From Siphonodentalium dalli (taxonomy: Eukaryota; Mollusca; Scaphopoda; Gadilida; Siphonodentaliidae), in the NCBI GenBank assembly GCA_032622095.1, contig CP136066.1, positions 134,199,917 through 134,263,916 on the forward strand: a stretch of DNA of 64,000 bases, given 5' to 3'. The notes beneath the pieces are model-generated. The model did not search any database and was not told the DNA's origin. It saw only the letters and a list, made by a program, of their open reading frames with translations. Positions 1-12,400 of the stretch are shown piece after piece; position 1 is the stretch's first letter, and each line of letters opens with the position of its first letter. Both the position numbers and the translations under genes were made by a program.

Positions 1-415
1 CGGTCTGGAAGTCCACAAAGTGGATCTGAGAGCCCTGCTCCAAGCCATAGAAGTGGATCAGAAAGTCCCGCACAAAGCCACAGAAATGGTTCAGAAAGTC
101 CTGCACAAAGCCACAGAAATGGCTCAGAAAGTCCTGCACAAAGCCACATAAATGGTTCAGAAAGTCCTGCACGAAGCCACAGAAATGGCTCAGAAAGTCC
201 TGCACAAAGCCACAGAAATGGTTCAGAAAGTCCTGCACGAAGCCACAGAAATGGCTCAGAAAGTCCTACACGAGGCCACAGAAGTGGCTCAGAAAGTCCG
301 GCACGAAGCCATAGAAGTGGTTCAGAAAGCCCTGCTCGGAGCCACAGAAGTGGATCAGAGAGTCCTGCTCACAGTCACAGAAGTGCTTCAAAAAGTCCTT
401 CAAGGAGTCGATCAG
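1..415 (+). CDS. LEO1: LEO1 exon A (partial): 11-residue S/R/P repeats
   Basis: Frame 1 is open from the first base to a donor at 416 (CAG|GTACGG) and ends in phase 1. It encodes about ten copies of an 11-residue unit close to [11 protein letters not shown], so the DNA is an in-frame 33-bp minisatellite. Ser-Pro and Arg-Ser pairs recur throughout, as in proteins phosphorylated by CDKs or SR kinases (inference). A 97-codon open frame at 152-445 is the same repeat read in another frame. The exon continues left of the window. Confidence 0.85.
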
Positions 416-3400
416 GTACGGTTTGGGACACTACCGGGGTTATAGGGGACTCTTGGTGTGTGAACTGGTGCGCTATCATTTGGTGGAATGGAACACTAGT
501 TCGGTGGATTAGTATAATCTTGGGGCACTATAGTTGGATGGAGTAGGACACTCTCTTGTTTCACACACCCGAACAAGTCCATAATATGTCTTTAAAACTT
601 GGCTCAGATATTTAGTATCATGGGAACCTGTGTACCTGTGATTATGACGTCAGCCTGACTTTTTTGGTGGAGTTATCCCCCTCAATTGACTTAGAAAATT
701 TTTGTAACACGTATAATTTTGTCCGAGCTTTTATTCCTACATTTTTAGGTAAATTTTTTTAAACTTGGCACAGTTATTTAGTGCCATGGGAACCTGTGCA
801 CCTGCGATTATGACATCTGTCCGAATTTTTTTGGTGGAGTTTTTTTTTGCAACATGCATAATTTTGTCCGAGCTTTTACTCCTACATTTTGATGTTTACC
901 CATACCATAAACATAGTGTCGTTGTCTGGATTGACCACTCGTCGTGCGTGCATCCGTTTTAGTATATGAATTGCTCAGCACAAAAGACATAACGAGTTCG
1001 AAAATGGGTTTGATCCAACTATTTTGAACTGAGTTATGGCCCTTTTTAGAAAAAATATTCACTCTTAAAAAAAAAAACATTTAGATTGAATTCCTTGCTC
1101 AATTTAACAACAACAACAACAAAAAACAAAAAAATGAATTTTTTTTTTCTTCAAATAATTAAAAACATTTTTTTTTTTTAAGTTAACAGAATTTGAAAAA
1201 CTAAGAATATATTATAACTCTGCCAATGGTACCCCGAGTCACCACACCAAATTTGTTTAAATCGGTCCAAAATCTTGTGTTATGTGCTGGTAAATTTGTT
1301 TGGAGCGACATTAAATCCAATTCACCGATTCCATCCCATACCTTTGGACTACTTAGCTATTGATAAGGCTATATTATGTTCTGATGTCTCTTATGCCAAT
1401 GTGCAGATAATCTGATAAAGAAAGCAATGGTATCTAATTTAAAATAAAGATTCAATAATACACATCACATTATATTAACAGTAGACTTGAACAGCTGAAG
1501 ATATCACTCTACAGATGGTCTGAGGTCATTATAAATGTTATTGGTTTAATAGAGATGCCAGCTTTCAACATAAACAATTCCTGTGATTTGTTGACAGCTC
1601 TGCTATATAATTGATATTAATGGGTCAGCAGTGAGGTGGCTTATCTTGATCTATATTGTTGGTAGAATTTGATACATTATCATTGTAAACTTAAATTGGA
1701 CTCTCTTAACCCAAGTATTCCATGTCCAGGTCACCTTTCACATTTAACTCAAGGCTATGGTGGTGCAGCATTACAGATCCTGTACCAGTGCATTCTCTTA
1801 TATAAATGCGAGTGACCAATAAATTCCAATAATTTGTGTTATGTACATTTGTTTATTATAGTACATAACAGTATACTCTATATTCAAAACCAAAACTCAT
1901 TTATGATTCCGATCATAGTAATTTACTATCGCCAAGGGATGGGTTAACATCTGCCGATCGTGATCGGCCTCTCGTTACGTCAATATTTTTGAATCTTGGC
2001 ACAGATATTTAGTACCATGGGAACCTGTGCACCTGCAATTATGATGTCTGACAACTTTTCTTTTTGTGGAATTATTCCTCTTATTCGACTTAGAACATTT
2101 TCGCAACATGCATAATTTTGTCCGAGCTTTTATTCCTACATTTTTCATTCAATAGGGTTAGGGTAGTGCACCTGCAATGGGAATCTGTTATTTTATTATT
2201 TTAACTTAATGTTTACTGACTTGTGAAACATCTTAGTGTTTTAAAAACACGGGGGGTATCCTTAGTCCCATTGGGACTGTCACACCTAGTTTCTATTCAG
2301 TGGTCCGTATCTGGCATATACTTAATATTTATTACACTCTTGTGCTCGATTCCGGACATTCTGAAGATTAAAATAAAGATTGATAATGTTTTAGCAATGT
2401 AGTACACATATTTCGAATCTTGTCTGCCATTTTGGATTTTGACAATAGAATCGGGCACCAAATTACAGATGACTGTCATGGCAACAAGAATAGCAAGGTA
2501 CTAGTTGCATGTTTCGGTGGCCAACATAGCTCCCAGTCCATCCATAATTGTGACTGGTGGGACCGAACCGTGGGGAAAATAGTCGTGGGCTGTCTGTTCG
2601 TATTGCATTCATATTTTAAACCAAGTTATCCAAAAACAATGATTTATATATCACTAACACGCATTTGAATCACTCATTGCATAATCCACTTCACGGTCGT
2701 AGGCAAAAAAGTTTTTAAATTTAAAGGTGTTACCTTTAAAATAGGTCTGAAATCAATATTTGGCTGCCACTTTTTAGTGTACGACAAACGGAATCAATAA
2801 TAATTGTGTCATAAGAAAACACTTGTCTCAATAATTCCTTTTTTGGCAGGCGAATAGAAAGTTATTGAAATTTAACTTGTGAGATTGCTGGAATTTTTCC
2901 ATTCTACACATCTTTAATTCCAGTTTCCATTCCAGATTTATTCCTCTCTGGTTCATCAGAAATTAGTCATTTTTTAACTCACTAGGTTTCCTTCCACATA
3001 ATGCTATATTGATTTGTTACCAAATAAATATTATATGTGCATTAAACCGGTGCACCCCATTTAATTAGACACAAGTCGTCATATGTATATAACCCTGGGC
3101 AACCTCTTTATTTTTTCAGTATCACCAGCTAGTCATAGGAGTGGATCTGCAAGTCCTGCCAGAAGTGAATCCAGAAGTCCTGGTAGCCCTCAATCACCTG
3201 CCCACAGCCCACAAACACCACCACACAGCCCCGCAACACCTGCACATAGCCCAGTAGGCAGCCACAGAAGTGGATCTGTCAGTCCACGAAGTGGTTCTCA
3301 CAGCCCAGCCCGAAGTCACCGAAGTGGAAGCGGTAGTCCAGCCCATAGTGGGAGGAGTGCATCAAGAAGTCCTGCACGGAGTGGTTCTGGTAGTCCTAGA

Positions 3401-6400
3401 AGTGTGCGAAGTGGATTACAAAGTCCTAGGAGTGTCCGCAGTGGCTCTGGGACTCCAATAAGAAAGGGGAGTAGAAGTCGATCAGGAAGTCCCGCCCTTA
3501 GTGCCAAAAGTGGGTCACACAGTCCATTAAGGAGGAAAGTACTGGGAAGCCCAAGTAGTCTCCGAAGTGCCTCCCGGAGTCCTAGAAAAAGGAGTCGGTC
3601 TGGAACACCAGGTAAAATGATAGTCTAGTTTTGGTCCATATGGTATATGAGTATAACTAGTTTTGAGTTCGCTGAGTAGTGATTACCCAGATGTTTGTGT
3701 AGATAAAATCATTAGTTTTACATATCATATTTGGAGATATCTCTAAATATTTAGAGATATCTCCAAATGGTACATGTACATTGATGTATGTATTAAGCCA
3801 GAAGCCTGTTTACTGATAAAAAATGGATCATTATGTGATGCTTTCTGGAAATACATTTGTTCCTAGAGATAAAAATATACAAACAGTTGGAAATTCAAAA
3901 TATGATCAAATGTTACATCAAATTTATATGAAATAATGTCAGAAAGTATTTATTCTACCTACAGCTGACAATGATATACATGTATTTAGTATACCTACAG
4001 CTGACTATGATATACATGGATAAGATAGGATAGGATAGGATAATTTTATTTACAATACACATATGAATAGTACAATAAATTAACATATAACTAGAATAAT
4101 TCAGTATATTGCTGGGGGGAACATAGCCCTGCTTGACAACAAGTATGGAAATAAACACAACACAATGCACATCTAAAATGAGAATCTCATATCGTGTGAG
4201 TTATGGATGGTGCACGGATAGCAAGGATACATTTATTCAATCTGCAACAATTTTAATATAATATTTGAAACTCTTATGCAAGTTGTGCTCTATATTGATT
4301 CCTCACCCTTGTATCAGGTAAGTCCAATTCTTAACTGTTATAATGTACCTCTGCCAAATTTTTTTTATATTTATAGTGATGCATTAATGTAGGTGGATGA
4401 TGTAATTTATATTATCACTCCTGGCAACAGCATCCACACAAAGTAGTTCCAGCTTGTATTTCACTTGTGGAAGACTAATGTATTCAATGGCTGATATTTA
4501 TTTGAATACATGTTTGCAGTAACTGGTGTGGAATAATAAAGAATCTTCATCCAGTTATTTGAATGTATGTTCTGATGCTGTTTTTGTTTTTGATAATTTT
4601 AGCATCTGATCACTCAGGTAGTGATACGGGACGAATAAAGAAAAGGCGAGCCATTGTCAGCGATGATGAGGATGATGTCCAACGAGTTGGTGGATCCGAC
4701 AAAGAGGATCTTGATGGTAAGTAATAACAAGTACTTAATTGGATAATAACCTAAACCTATTTCAGTGAAACCTCTCCAAATCGGATTGATTGATTTTTAG
4801 TCCATAAGGCCCCCCAAAAAAAGGGTTTTGATTCTCAGGCATCGCTGCATCAAAAAAAAATGGCCTGCATTGGACCATTTTATTTTGCTTTTGGATATAA
4901 AATTTTCACCGCAGTTGTAAAACGAACATAGGAAACTGTCACATGGAAATTAGTTTTGTTTATAATATCGAATAGGAGTTAAATACAATGGTGTATGTGT
5001 GAGTATTCTAAAATAGACCATAGCAACGATAACTGTCAGGTATACTGTCACCACAGGCTGTCCAAAACCCCCAAGTTTATTGGTCAAATGTGTTGAAATA
5101 TTTTGATAAAAGCAGGAAGTTGGATATTCACCTTTGCACAGTATTAAAGTAAGTAACCCTCCAAGATAGAGTTTCCCCCTTGCTATGCTTTTGCAATCAA
5201 AATGGAGCACAATACAGTTTGAAAAGCGATGAATATTGGCCATGTTTATGATGGTTATTTGAAGTTTTATTGCCTATCATCCATTGTGGTAGAGTCTCTA
5301 ATTAGTCAGGGGAATAAGTGAATCAAGACTTTCTATGATAGCTTTGAAGATCACTTTATCTTCTCATTTTGACTGTATTTACGTTTCATATTGTTATATG
5401 AATTGGATATGTAGTTCTGCGTGTTGACTGTTGTTAAAAATGATTGTGCCGATAGTAAAATCATATCAATATATATATCATTCTAGGTAATCCCTATATG
5501 ATATAAGGGTAGTACAATATCATAATTTGTCACTCGTTATATCAGAATTAAATTAGTTTAATTCCATTACAAATTTAAATTCTCCCTACATTTCCCATAA
5601 TCCATGGTTACAATGCCAGTCTATGAGCAGAACAAAATAAAAAATAAAACCCTCGCTCCTGCATTGATTTAAAAAAAAAAATGCGTGAGAATCAAATATC
5701 TTTTTTTGTTTGGCCCAAGTGAACAAATACATTCATTTTTACCTTGGAAAGCGATACCAACCGAACGCATGTGCTGTAGATTTAACATACTTGATGCTCA
5801 GCTGTGAAATTGTTGGCTCTGGTGTAGCCTGTGCATCTTTTATAAGTTTAAATTTCTGGTCTACAATAGACTACATTTGTGATGGCCCATTCATTGTGAT
5901 AGGTTGATTATAACTATTGGTGATGATCACTACCATAATTATGCCACAAAAGATCCCCATTAATCCTAAAAGTTGTGTCACTAGTGTCAGCCAAACTCAT
6001 GGAAAAGGTGTGATAAAAGTTCACAACAACTGCGCAGCTTTTAATTTTACACCACATCGTTTTGACCGCTACTGTAAACACAATGTACAAAGCATGGATT
6101 AAACTAATTTAATTCTGATATAACGAGTGACAAATTATGATATTGTACTACCCTTATATCATATAGGGATTACCTAGAATGATATATATATTGACATGTG
6201 CTCATGATGTAACACTGGTTACTGTTGGATACAGAGAACACTGAGCATCAATTTCGTTATGTTAGCTTTAAAAGCTACTGGCTGTTAAAATCATTGTACC
6301 ATTGCAGAACGGGAATCAGAGTGAATACTGGTCAATAGTGGTTATTGTCGCTTTGAATAGTTGTTGCTAATTATCAAATTAAATCACTTGAGTTTGAATT

Positions 6401-9400
6401 CAGCTGTAAATTAGTGAAAAATGGGGATGTTGTAAACGCATTGTATGAAACAAGCAATGGGTCTAGGCCAGATATTTTACTTATTTTTCTGTGTTTTCAT
6501 CACACGTTTGACACCAACGTCTTTCACCCGATGACATGACACATGTGTAATCATCTTTAAAGCTGTTATTCCTGCCTCACATTTGCTCTTTATCAGCGAC
6601 ATAAGCCGAAGAAATATGATAATTTATATAATAATAACCTGCAAAAGTCGAGCTGGGTATCCAAAACTCCTTTTTGTAAAGCTGGGTACCCACCCAACAC
6701 ACTAAAACGTGGCGAAAATGATCCTTTCAGCCTTAGTAATGACAGCAATACATTCCGATCTTAGTACTGTGTGATTTTCTATAAACAGAACAGAAGGGTC
6801 GGTCCGAAGGGTGTTCAGTTTGGAGAGGTTTTATGTATGTGTAAAAAAGTATAAGTTATAGTCAAAAATGAGTGGAAAAATCTCAGAGCCAGAATGACCA
6901 GTCAACAACAACTTCGGTCTAAAAGAAATAACTTTTTTTGCTAATTCATTTCTAAAACTAGGACAGGAAATGTTACTATTTTAATATGCCCATTTTTTAA
7001 AGAAAGTATTATGTTATTGGTCCATATGTCTGTCCGTCTGTCCCTCCATTAACTTTTTTTCGTTTCCGGATGATAACTTGAGTAAGTCTGAACTGAATGT
7101 AATGAAATTTGGTCTGAGTCTACTAAACCAAAATAAGTTCAATTTTGGATATCAGAGATATGTCCCTTTCTTGGAATTAACACGGGCATATTTTACCACG
7201 CCCTAGCGATGCTCTTGTTTGGAATATTACTACATTGTTTTTTTTCGAAATTCTATCTTTAAAAACTCTTTCAAGGCAAGTAGGTGTAACACCTGATGTT
7301 TTTCAAGTATTTAAAAGAATTTCATAGAATGTTGTTATTATCTAAACTTAATGTAGCCTAATTCCACTGCGGGGGATATCCTTAGTCCCATTGGGACATT
7401 CCCAACTCTGAATGCTTGTTTTTACAGCTGATAATTTATTCGGTGATGCGGATGATATTAGTTCTGATGACGATGAAAACAAGGAAGGGAAAATTCATGG
7501 AATGGATGCTGGCTCTGACCGAGAACATGTAAGTGAGACAAAAGCTTCTTAATTAACAATATGCAAATTTTCACAAATCCCCCATGGTTTTAAACTGTAA
7601 AATAGGAGCATAATCTTATTTGGATCTTTGTTAAAATAGGAATAGAAATACATATTTTGCTCAGATGCTGATTATTGTTGGATTACAAAGTTAATGGAAT
7701 TTATCATATCAACATCTACATGGACCCTCACCCCAAGTAAATTACTTCCAAGCCTTGTCATAGATATTAAATAGCCAGAGTGTTGATATACAGGAGACCA
7801 TCTCTGTCACTGTTAGTTGGGTGGGTATTTTATATTTGAGACAATGAATACATTAGCAAGAAGAAGAAAAATTAATTACTATTTTGAACTTGAATGAAAA
7901 CAGTGTTAGACGGATCATAATATTTGAAAATGCCAACACATAGAACTATTTTCAAAAATATAAAAACTATTACCATAGTTATGTTTTATGAATTAAAGTG
8001 ATGGAAATTTAGTAGTTTATTGCATTTTTGTGTTCTTGGTGTCCAAAAATAAAAGAGTGCTGAATTAGTTGTTTTGTTTGAACTCGAATGTCCTGTGATG
8101 TCGTCAAACAGACTGGCAGCCAGGAGAATCACTATCTGAAATATGGTGTCATGCCAAGAATGGATGTATGACGTCACATTGAGAGAATCTCAGACACCAT
8201 TTCAGACCTTTGTTTAATTTTATCTGCAGCATTATTCAGAATATAATAAATGCATGTTATCATTAGGATGCCCGTTAAGCAGTTCTTGGTAAAATATGTT
8301 ATGTTATTCTGTTAGTATTTCAATTCTCATTTTCTAGTAGTGGTAACATTTCTGTCATGGCTATTGATAAACATGTGGTTGTGGACAGTCTGTCGATCAA
8401 AATCTTAACTATGTATGTAAACTGTGTATGCAAATAAAAGCATGTGCTTGTATTGAGTCATCGGGAACACGACATGAGAAAACTAGTCTATCCTTCACAT
8501 AGAAACATAGAAATCGGATATAAAACGATTTCTGTGGTCTTTCATTGATTGTATGTACACACATACTATGTACTTAATATTGTACACATGGATATACATT
8601 TATTAGTAGATTAGTGGAAGGGTCGACCCCCCCCCCCCCCCCCCCCCCCGCCATTGAGAGTTGCTTGAGATCTGTCACAGAGTCTTGACTCCAATCAAAT
8701 ATCCCCCCCCCAAAGCCAAAGAAACTAGAATCCACTCAGAGAGATGCCAACGTGCGCAAAAATGTAATAAAAAATAATTAACACAATTACAATCTTCAAT
8801 AATTTTATTTAGGGGATAACAGTGTGGCGTTTTGTGATTTCGGAAAGGTACATGGCGAATATACTGTGGCAAATTTAGTTAATGGGCGACGGCGGAGCCG
8901 AAGCCCATTAACGGGTATTTGCCACAGTATATTCGCCATGTGCCTTTCCGAAATCACAAAACACCACACACTGTTATCCCCATTCTAATACTCTTCGAAC
9001 TTAAAAATGTTATTTAGACAAACAAATGTCTCGTAATTATCAACGAAATGTGCGGCCATAGAAAACACTCAGCCAATTCACGACTTTTTATTTTAAATTT
9101 AATGCGCTAGATAAAATATAGTCCCCCAATTACCAACGCTCTTATCGCTGGTTTGTTTACATAGCAACGAGCTAGTAACGGAAGTCAGTGCCAAGGGCGT
9201 CAACTCTATATTCTACTCTGTAACGTCGCCGGCATGTACTGCGTAAGGGTGACGTCATGGAGCGAAATTGGTAGGGTGACACCAACGTACGTACCTACGA
9301 ATCTGACTGATCGCCATACTGTTGCGCGAGCGCGCGTAATAATAATTTATGGGTGTTAAATCGGACAGCAAAGAAATCAACACAAAGTATTCACTGTCCA

Positions 9401-12400
9401 GTAATCATTTCTCTCTCTCGGTGTGATGTTGGAACATAAAAACCAAGTAGGCAAGCAGGCCTCAGCTCACAAGGCGGCTCGGGCGAGATTGTCGCCTTAC
9501 TGTCGCTGACTTCGCCCTATCGTCGCTCTTAAGGCGAAATCGAAGTCGCCTTCAATTTTAGGGGGAATTTTTTTTCTTTTTCTTAATTTTTTTTCTAGTT
9601 TTTTCCCAGACATGTCCGTATATAGATGAATTGTAGCGGCCATCCCAAAAAGAAACAGACGATGCAGAGACAAAGACCCAAGTGTTTAAAATAAAAAATA
9701 AAATATGACCTATTGTTTTGTGTTGTTATTCAGTCGCCTTTGTTCCCTTTGCGGTAATGAATGTTAATCACGAATGTTCTGACACGCTGAAAACACGATT
9801 TGATGTTCGCATCTGTGTTGTTACTGACCATCGTGAGTGTCACAAATAAATGTTTTATTTAACTTAAAAGACCGCCGTCCCGCTTTTCAGATATAAAACA
9901 ATTACGACATTATCAGAGTATCTACCAGGCGCTTCGGAAGTTCGTTTCGGTAACGCGTCGCACTTTTTGAAGAGACCGCATCGCATTTTTTGAAGAGACC
10001 GCTTCCGTAAATAAATGTCAAGTTTATTGCATTAATCGGATTATACCAGTGATGTTGGCATTAATTAAGGGAGGCCATTAATTAATAAAAGCTTTAGCAA
10101 TAAAACTAAAAGCTTTTGCAACTCCTTTGTTAGTTAGTCCTTATTGTTTATTTTAGCAGACACCCACATTACAGCCGTGACCAAATTAAACTTACAAAGT
10201 TACATGCATCATGATTCAGACTGTATAAACGTATCTTCCAAGCTGCAGTCTAGGAAATAATACTACTTCCATTTAGTTAAAAATTAACTACTACACAAAA
10301 CATTTCCAAAAATTTTAAATGTATAATAACAATTAATTAGGCTAATTTCAGATAAAGTCAAAAAAAGTTTGTTTTATTTCTTATTTTATCTTTTTTAAAT
10401 TTTTATTGATGTTATAAAATAAAGCGATATTTGAAAATTGTCAATTTTTGGTAGTCTCCTCACTTCTCCCTGAAGTCTCCCTAAATTTCCTGAAGTCTCC
10501 CTAAATTTCCTGGAGTCTCCCTGTTCTGAACCCCTAGGCAAGCTAAGTGTCAACAGCAAAATAACACTGCGACGAAAATAAACACAACTTTAGAGCACAT
10601 TGTGTCTTCGTGCTTTGTGCTTTCGTCTTCTTGGCCTTAGGTGATTAAAAGGATTTATGAAAGTATGAAAAGTGAATTTTTTGCGACATCAACTTTAGAA
10701 TACAACGAAGCAAAAATCTGCAAAATGATTTTCAAATTTTAACAATTCCTGAATAAAGATTGCACAGAACCTCCACAATTCTACTAGTATGCATATACAC
10801 GGCAAAGTCAAATACTCCATTGTCGAATACGCCTCAAATGTAGTAATCTGAATGATCGCCTGCATCAAAATGACTTACAGGATAATTCCGATTGTACTTA
10901 TTGTTGCCTGACCGAGACTCCAGAACACTTCTTTTATTGACGAAAGTTCACAAATGAACAAGTGTTATGGTTTCAAGGTCCTCGCAACAGACCAGGTTTA
11001 AATGATCTTATTAAAGGATCACAGTCATTTCCAATAGATCATAACATTGATATCTTTGCAAGAGTACAGAAATATATTCTACTAACAAAAAGATTCATGA
11101 CTAATTGAGGGAAAAACTATATTAACTATGTGGCAACTATTGTCATCTTAAATGGCTTGATGGGGGGTGGCTATATGCGCTGAGGGGGTGGGCAGGCAGG
11201 AAGCTATATATATCGATTATTAATTGGCAGTCAAGATAACTCAATTAGATATTAATGATAAACCAGTTATCACCCATGTGAATATCCAATGGGGAAATGA
11301 CAAATATAAGCTTACACAGCTTACAGTCAGATCCCTTTCTCATTTCGTATATGCTGGGACACACGTGTTAACATTTTGTAATGTATGTGTTGTAGGTCAA
11401 CTTTTATATGTATGTACACACTTGTTATTGAGAATAAAATATTGTTTACAATAAAAAAAAATAAAGCTCATTACAATATAAGTTAATATTTTAGGTGAAC
11501 AGAAAAAAAAGCAAATCCCTATCATTTGGCCATTTACTCAGCTTACAAATTTTGTGATACAGTGTTCTAAACATATAATTTTTATTTTTGAAGATGCCAA
11601 TGATCGGGGATGATGAAGGTGAGGAACAGGAAGATGAACCACAAGAAGTGCGAATGGATGTCGAACTCCCAAGAATATGTGCTGAACTCGGCAAATCTAC
11701 ACACTTTGTCAAACTTCCTAATTTCTTGAGTGTGGAAACTAGGTACTGGCAGTAAATTCATGATATCACTGCTTAACTCTTTTAGTGCTGAAGTAATTTT
11801 ACGCATATTGCATGTTAAGGGCCACAGGAAAATGAAAAAAAAATCATTTTTACTTATATTTCCCACATGTCATACTCTGCTGTCATCAGTGAATAGCTCA
11901 GAAGTCCTTTTGAAGAAATATGTGTGGATCAATGTGGGTATGTGGGTGACCATCCAAGGGACGGTTGGTGGGTGGTCATCTGAGCGGGCGGCAACAAACC
12001 TATGTAACATAGCCATTTATTGATGGATTTTCAGAATTTTTGGTTTGTGAGTTAACTGTCATGCATCACAGCTGTACACAGAAAATTGGGCCCTCTCCGA
12101 CTTTCTCACCAGCTTTAGGCCAGTTGTTTCTATTTATAGAAATTTGATATCCGTTAGCCCGATTACTTGAACAAACATCAACCAATTTCATTAATATATG
12201 ATATATGGTTTTTTCACAACAATATCTTGATCGAGTTAAAAAATTAGATTTGCCTGATTTCTTTTGCCTGAGTTAACTAACAGCTGTTAGTCAGTCTATT
12301 TTTGAGCAATTTTACATTTTTTTAGGAAATTTTATGTTCGTTACCTGCGTTAGCATGATAACTTGAACAAACATCGACCGATTCCATTCATATCAGGGAT

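Larger units (their letters stand above)
416..3119 (+). other. LEO1 intron 1
   Basis: It holds the CATGGGAACCTGTG repeats (590-900 and 1980-2150), a half copy of the double-hairpin family (1748-1815) and an AGTCCCATTGGGACT end motif (2252-2290). Between 961 and 1747 there are A/T homopolymers and a degraded piece also seen at 28440-28540. From 2291 to 3119 no gene or repeat was recognised. Confidence 0.6.
4768..6831. mobile_element. Possible 2-kb element with AAACCTCTCCAAA ends
   Basis: AAACCTCTCCAAA at 4768-4780 recurs as its exact complement at 6819-6831. The right end continues into a longer terminal sequence (CTGAACACCCTTCGGACCGA on the minus strand); the left end does not. A 908-bp element appears inserted about 40 bp inside the left end. 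No transposase frame and no target duplication were identified. Confidence 0.35.
4717..7427 (+). other. LEO1 intron 3, filled with nested inverted-repeat elements
   Basis: The intron is mostly occupied by a possible outer element (4768-6831), a GGCC-ended element (4808-5715) and a 97-bp inverted-repeat pair (5466-6194). A diverged segment near 7020-7210 contains TGTCCGTCTGTCC text like the hairpin-headed families. An AGTCCCATTGGGACA motif lies at 7370-7405. Confidence 0.55.
7529..11593 (+). other. LEO1 intron 4
   Basis: 7529-8620: nothing recognised. A 23-nt C run is at 8627-8649, a large hairpin at 8812-8981, a CpG-richer stretch at about 9120-9560, 22-bp tandem text at 10450-10530 and a LINE remnant at 10790-11466. 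The rest of 9560-10780 has no recognised feature. Confidence 0.55.

Noticed and set aside
152-445. 97-codon open frame (+) in another frame of exon A
   Set aside because: It is the 33-bp repeat read out of frame; the LEO1 frame is supported by splice phase and protein similarity.
3316-3507. Minus-strand frame across exon B
   Set aside because: Antisense shadow of the Ser/Arg repeat with no independent support.
3083-3628. 181-codon open frame starting at an ATG in intron 1
   Set aside because: Its first 12 codons and last few codons are intronic; only 3120-3611 is exon B.
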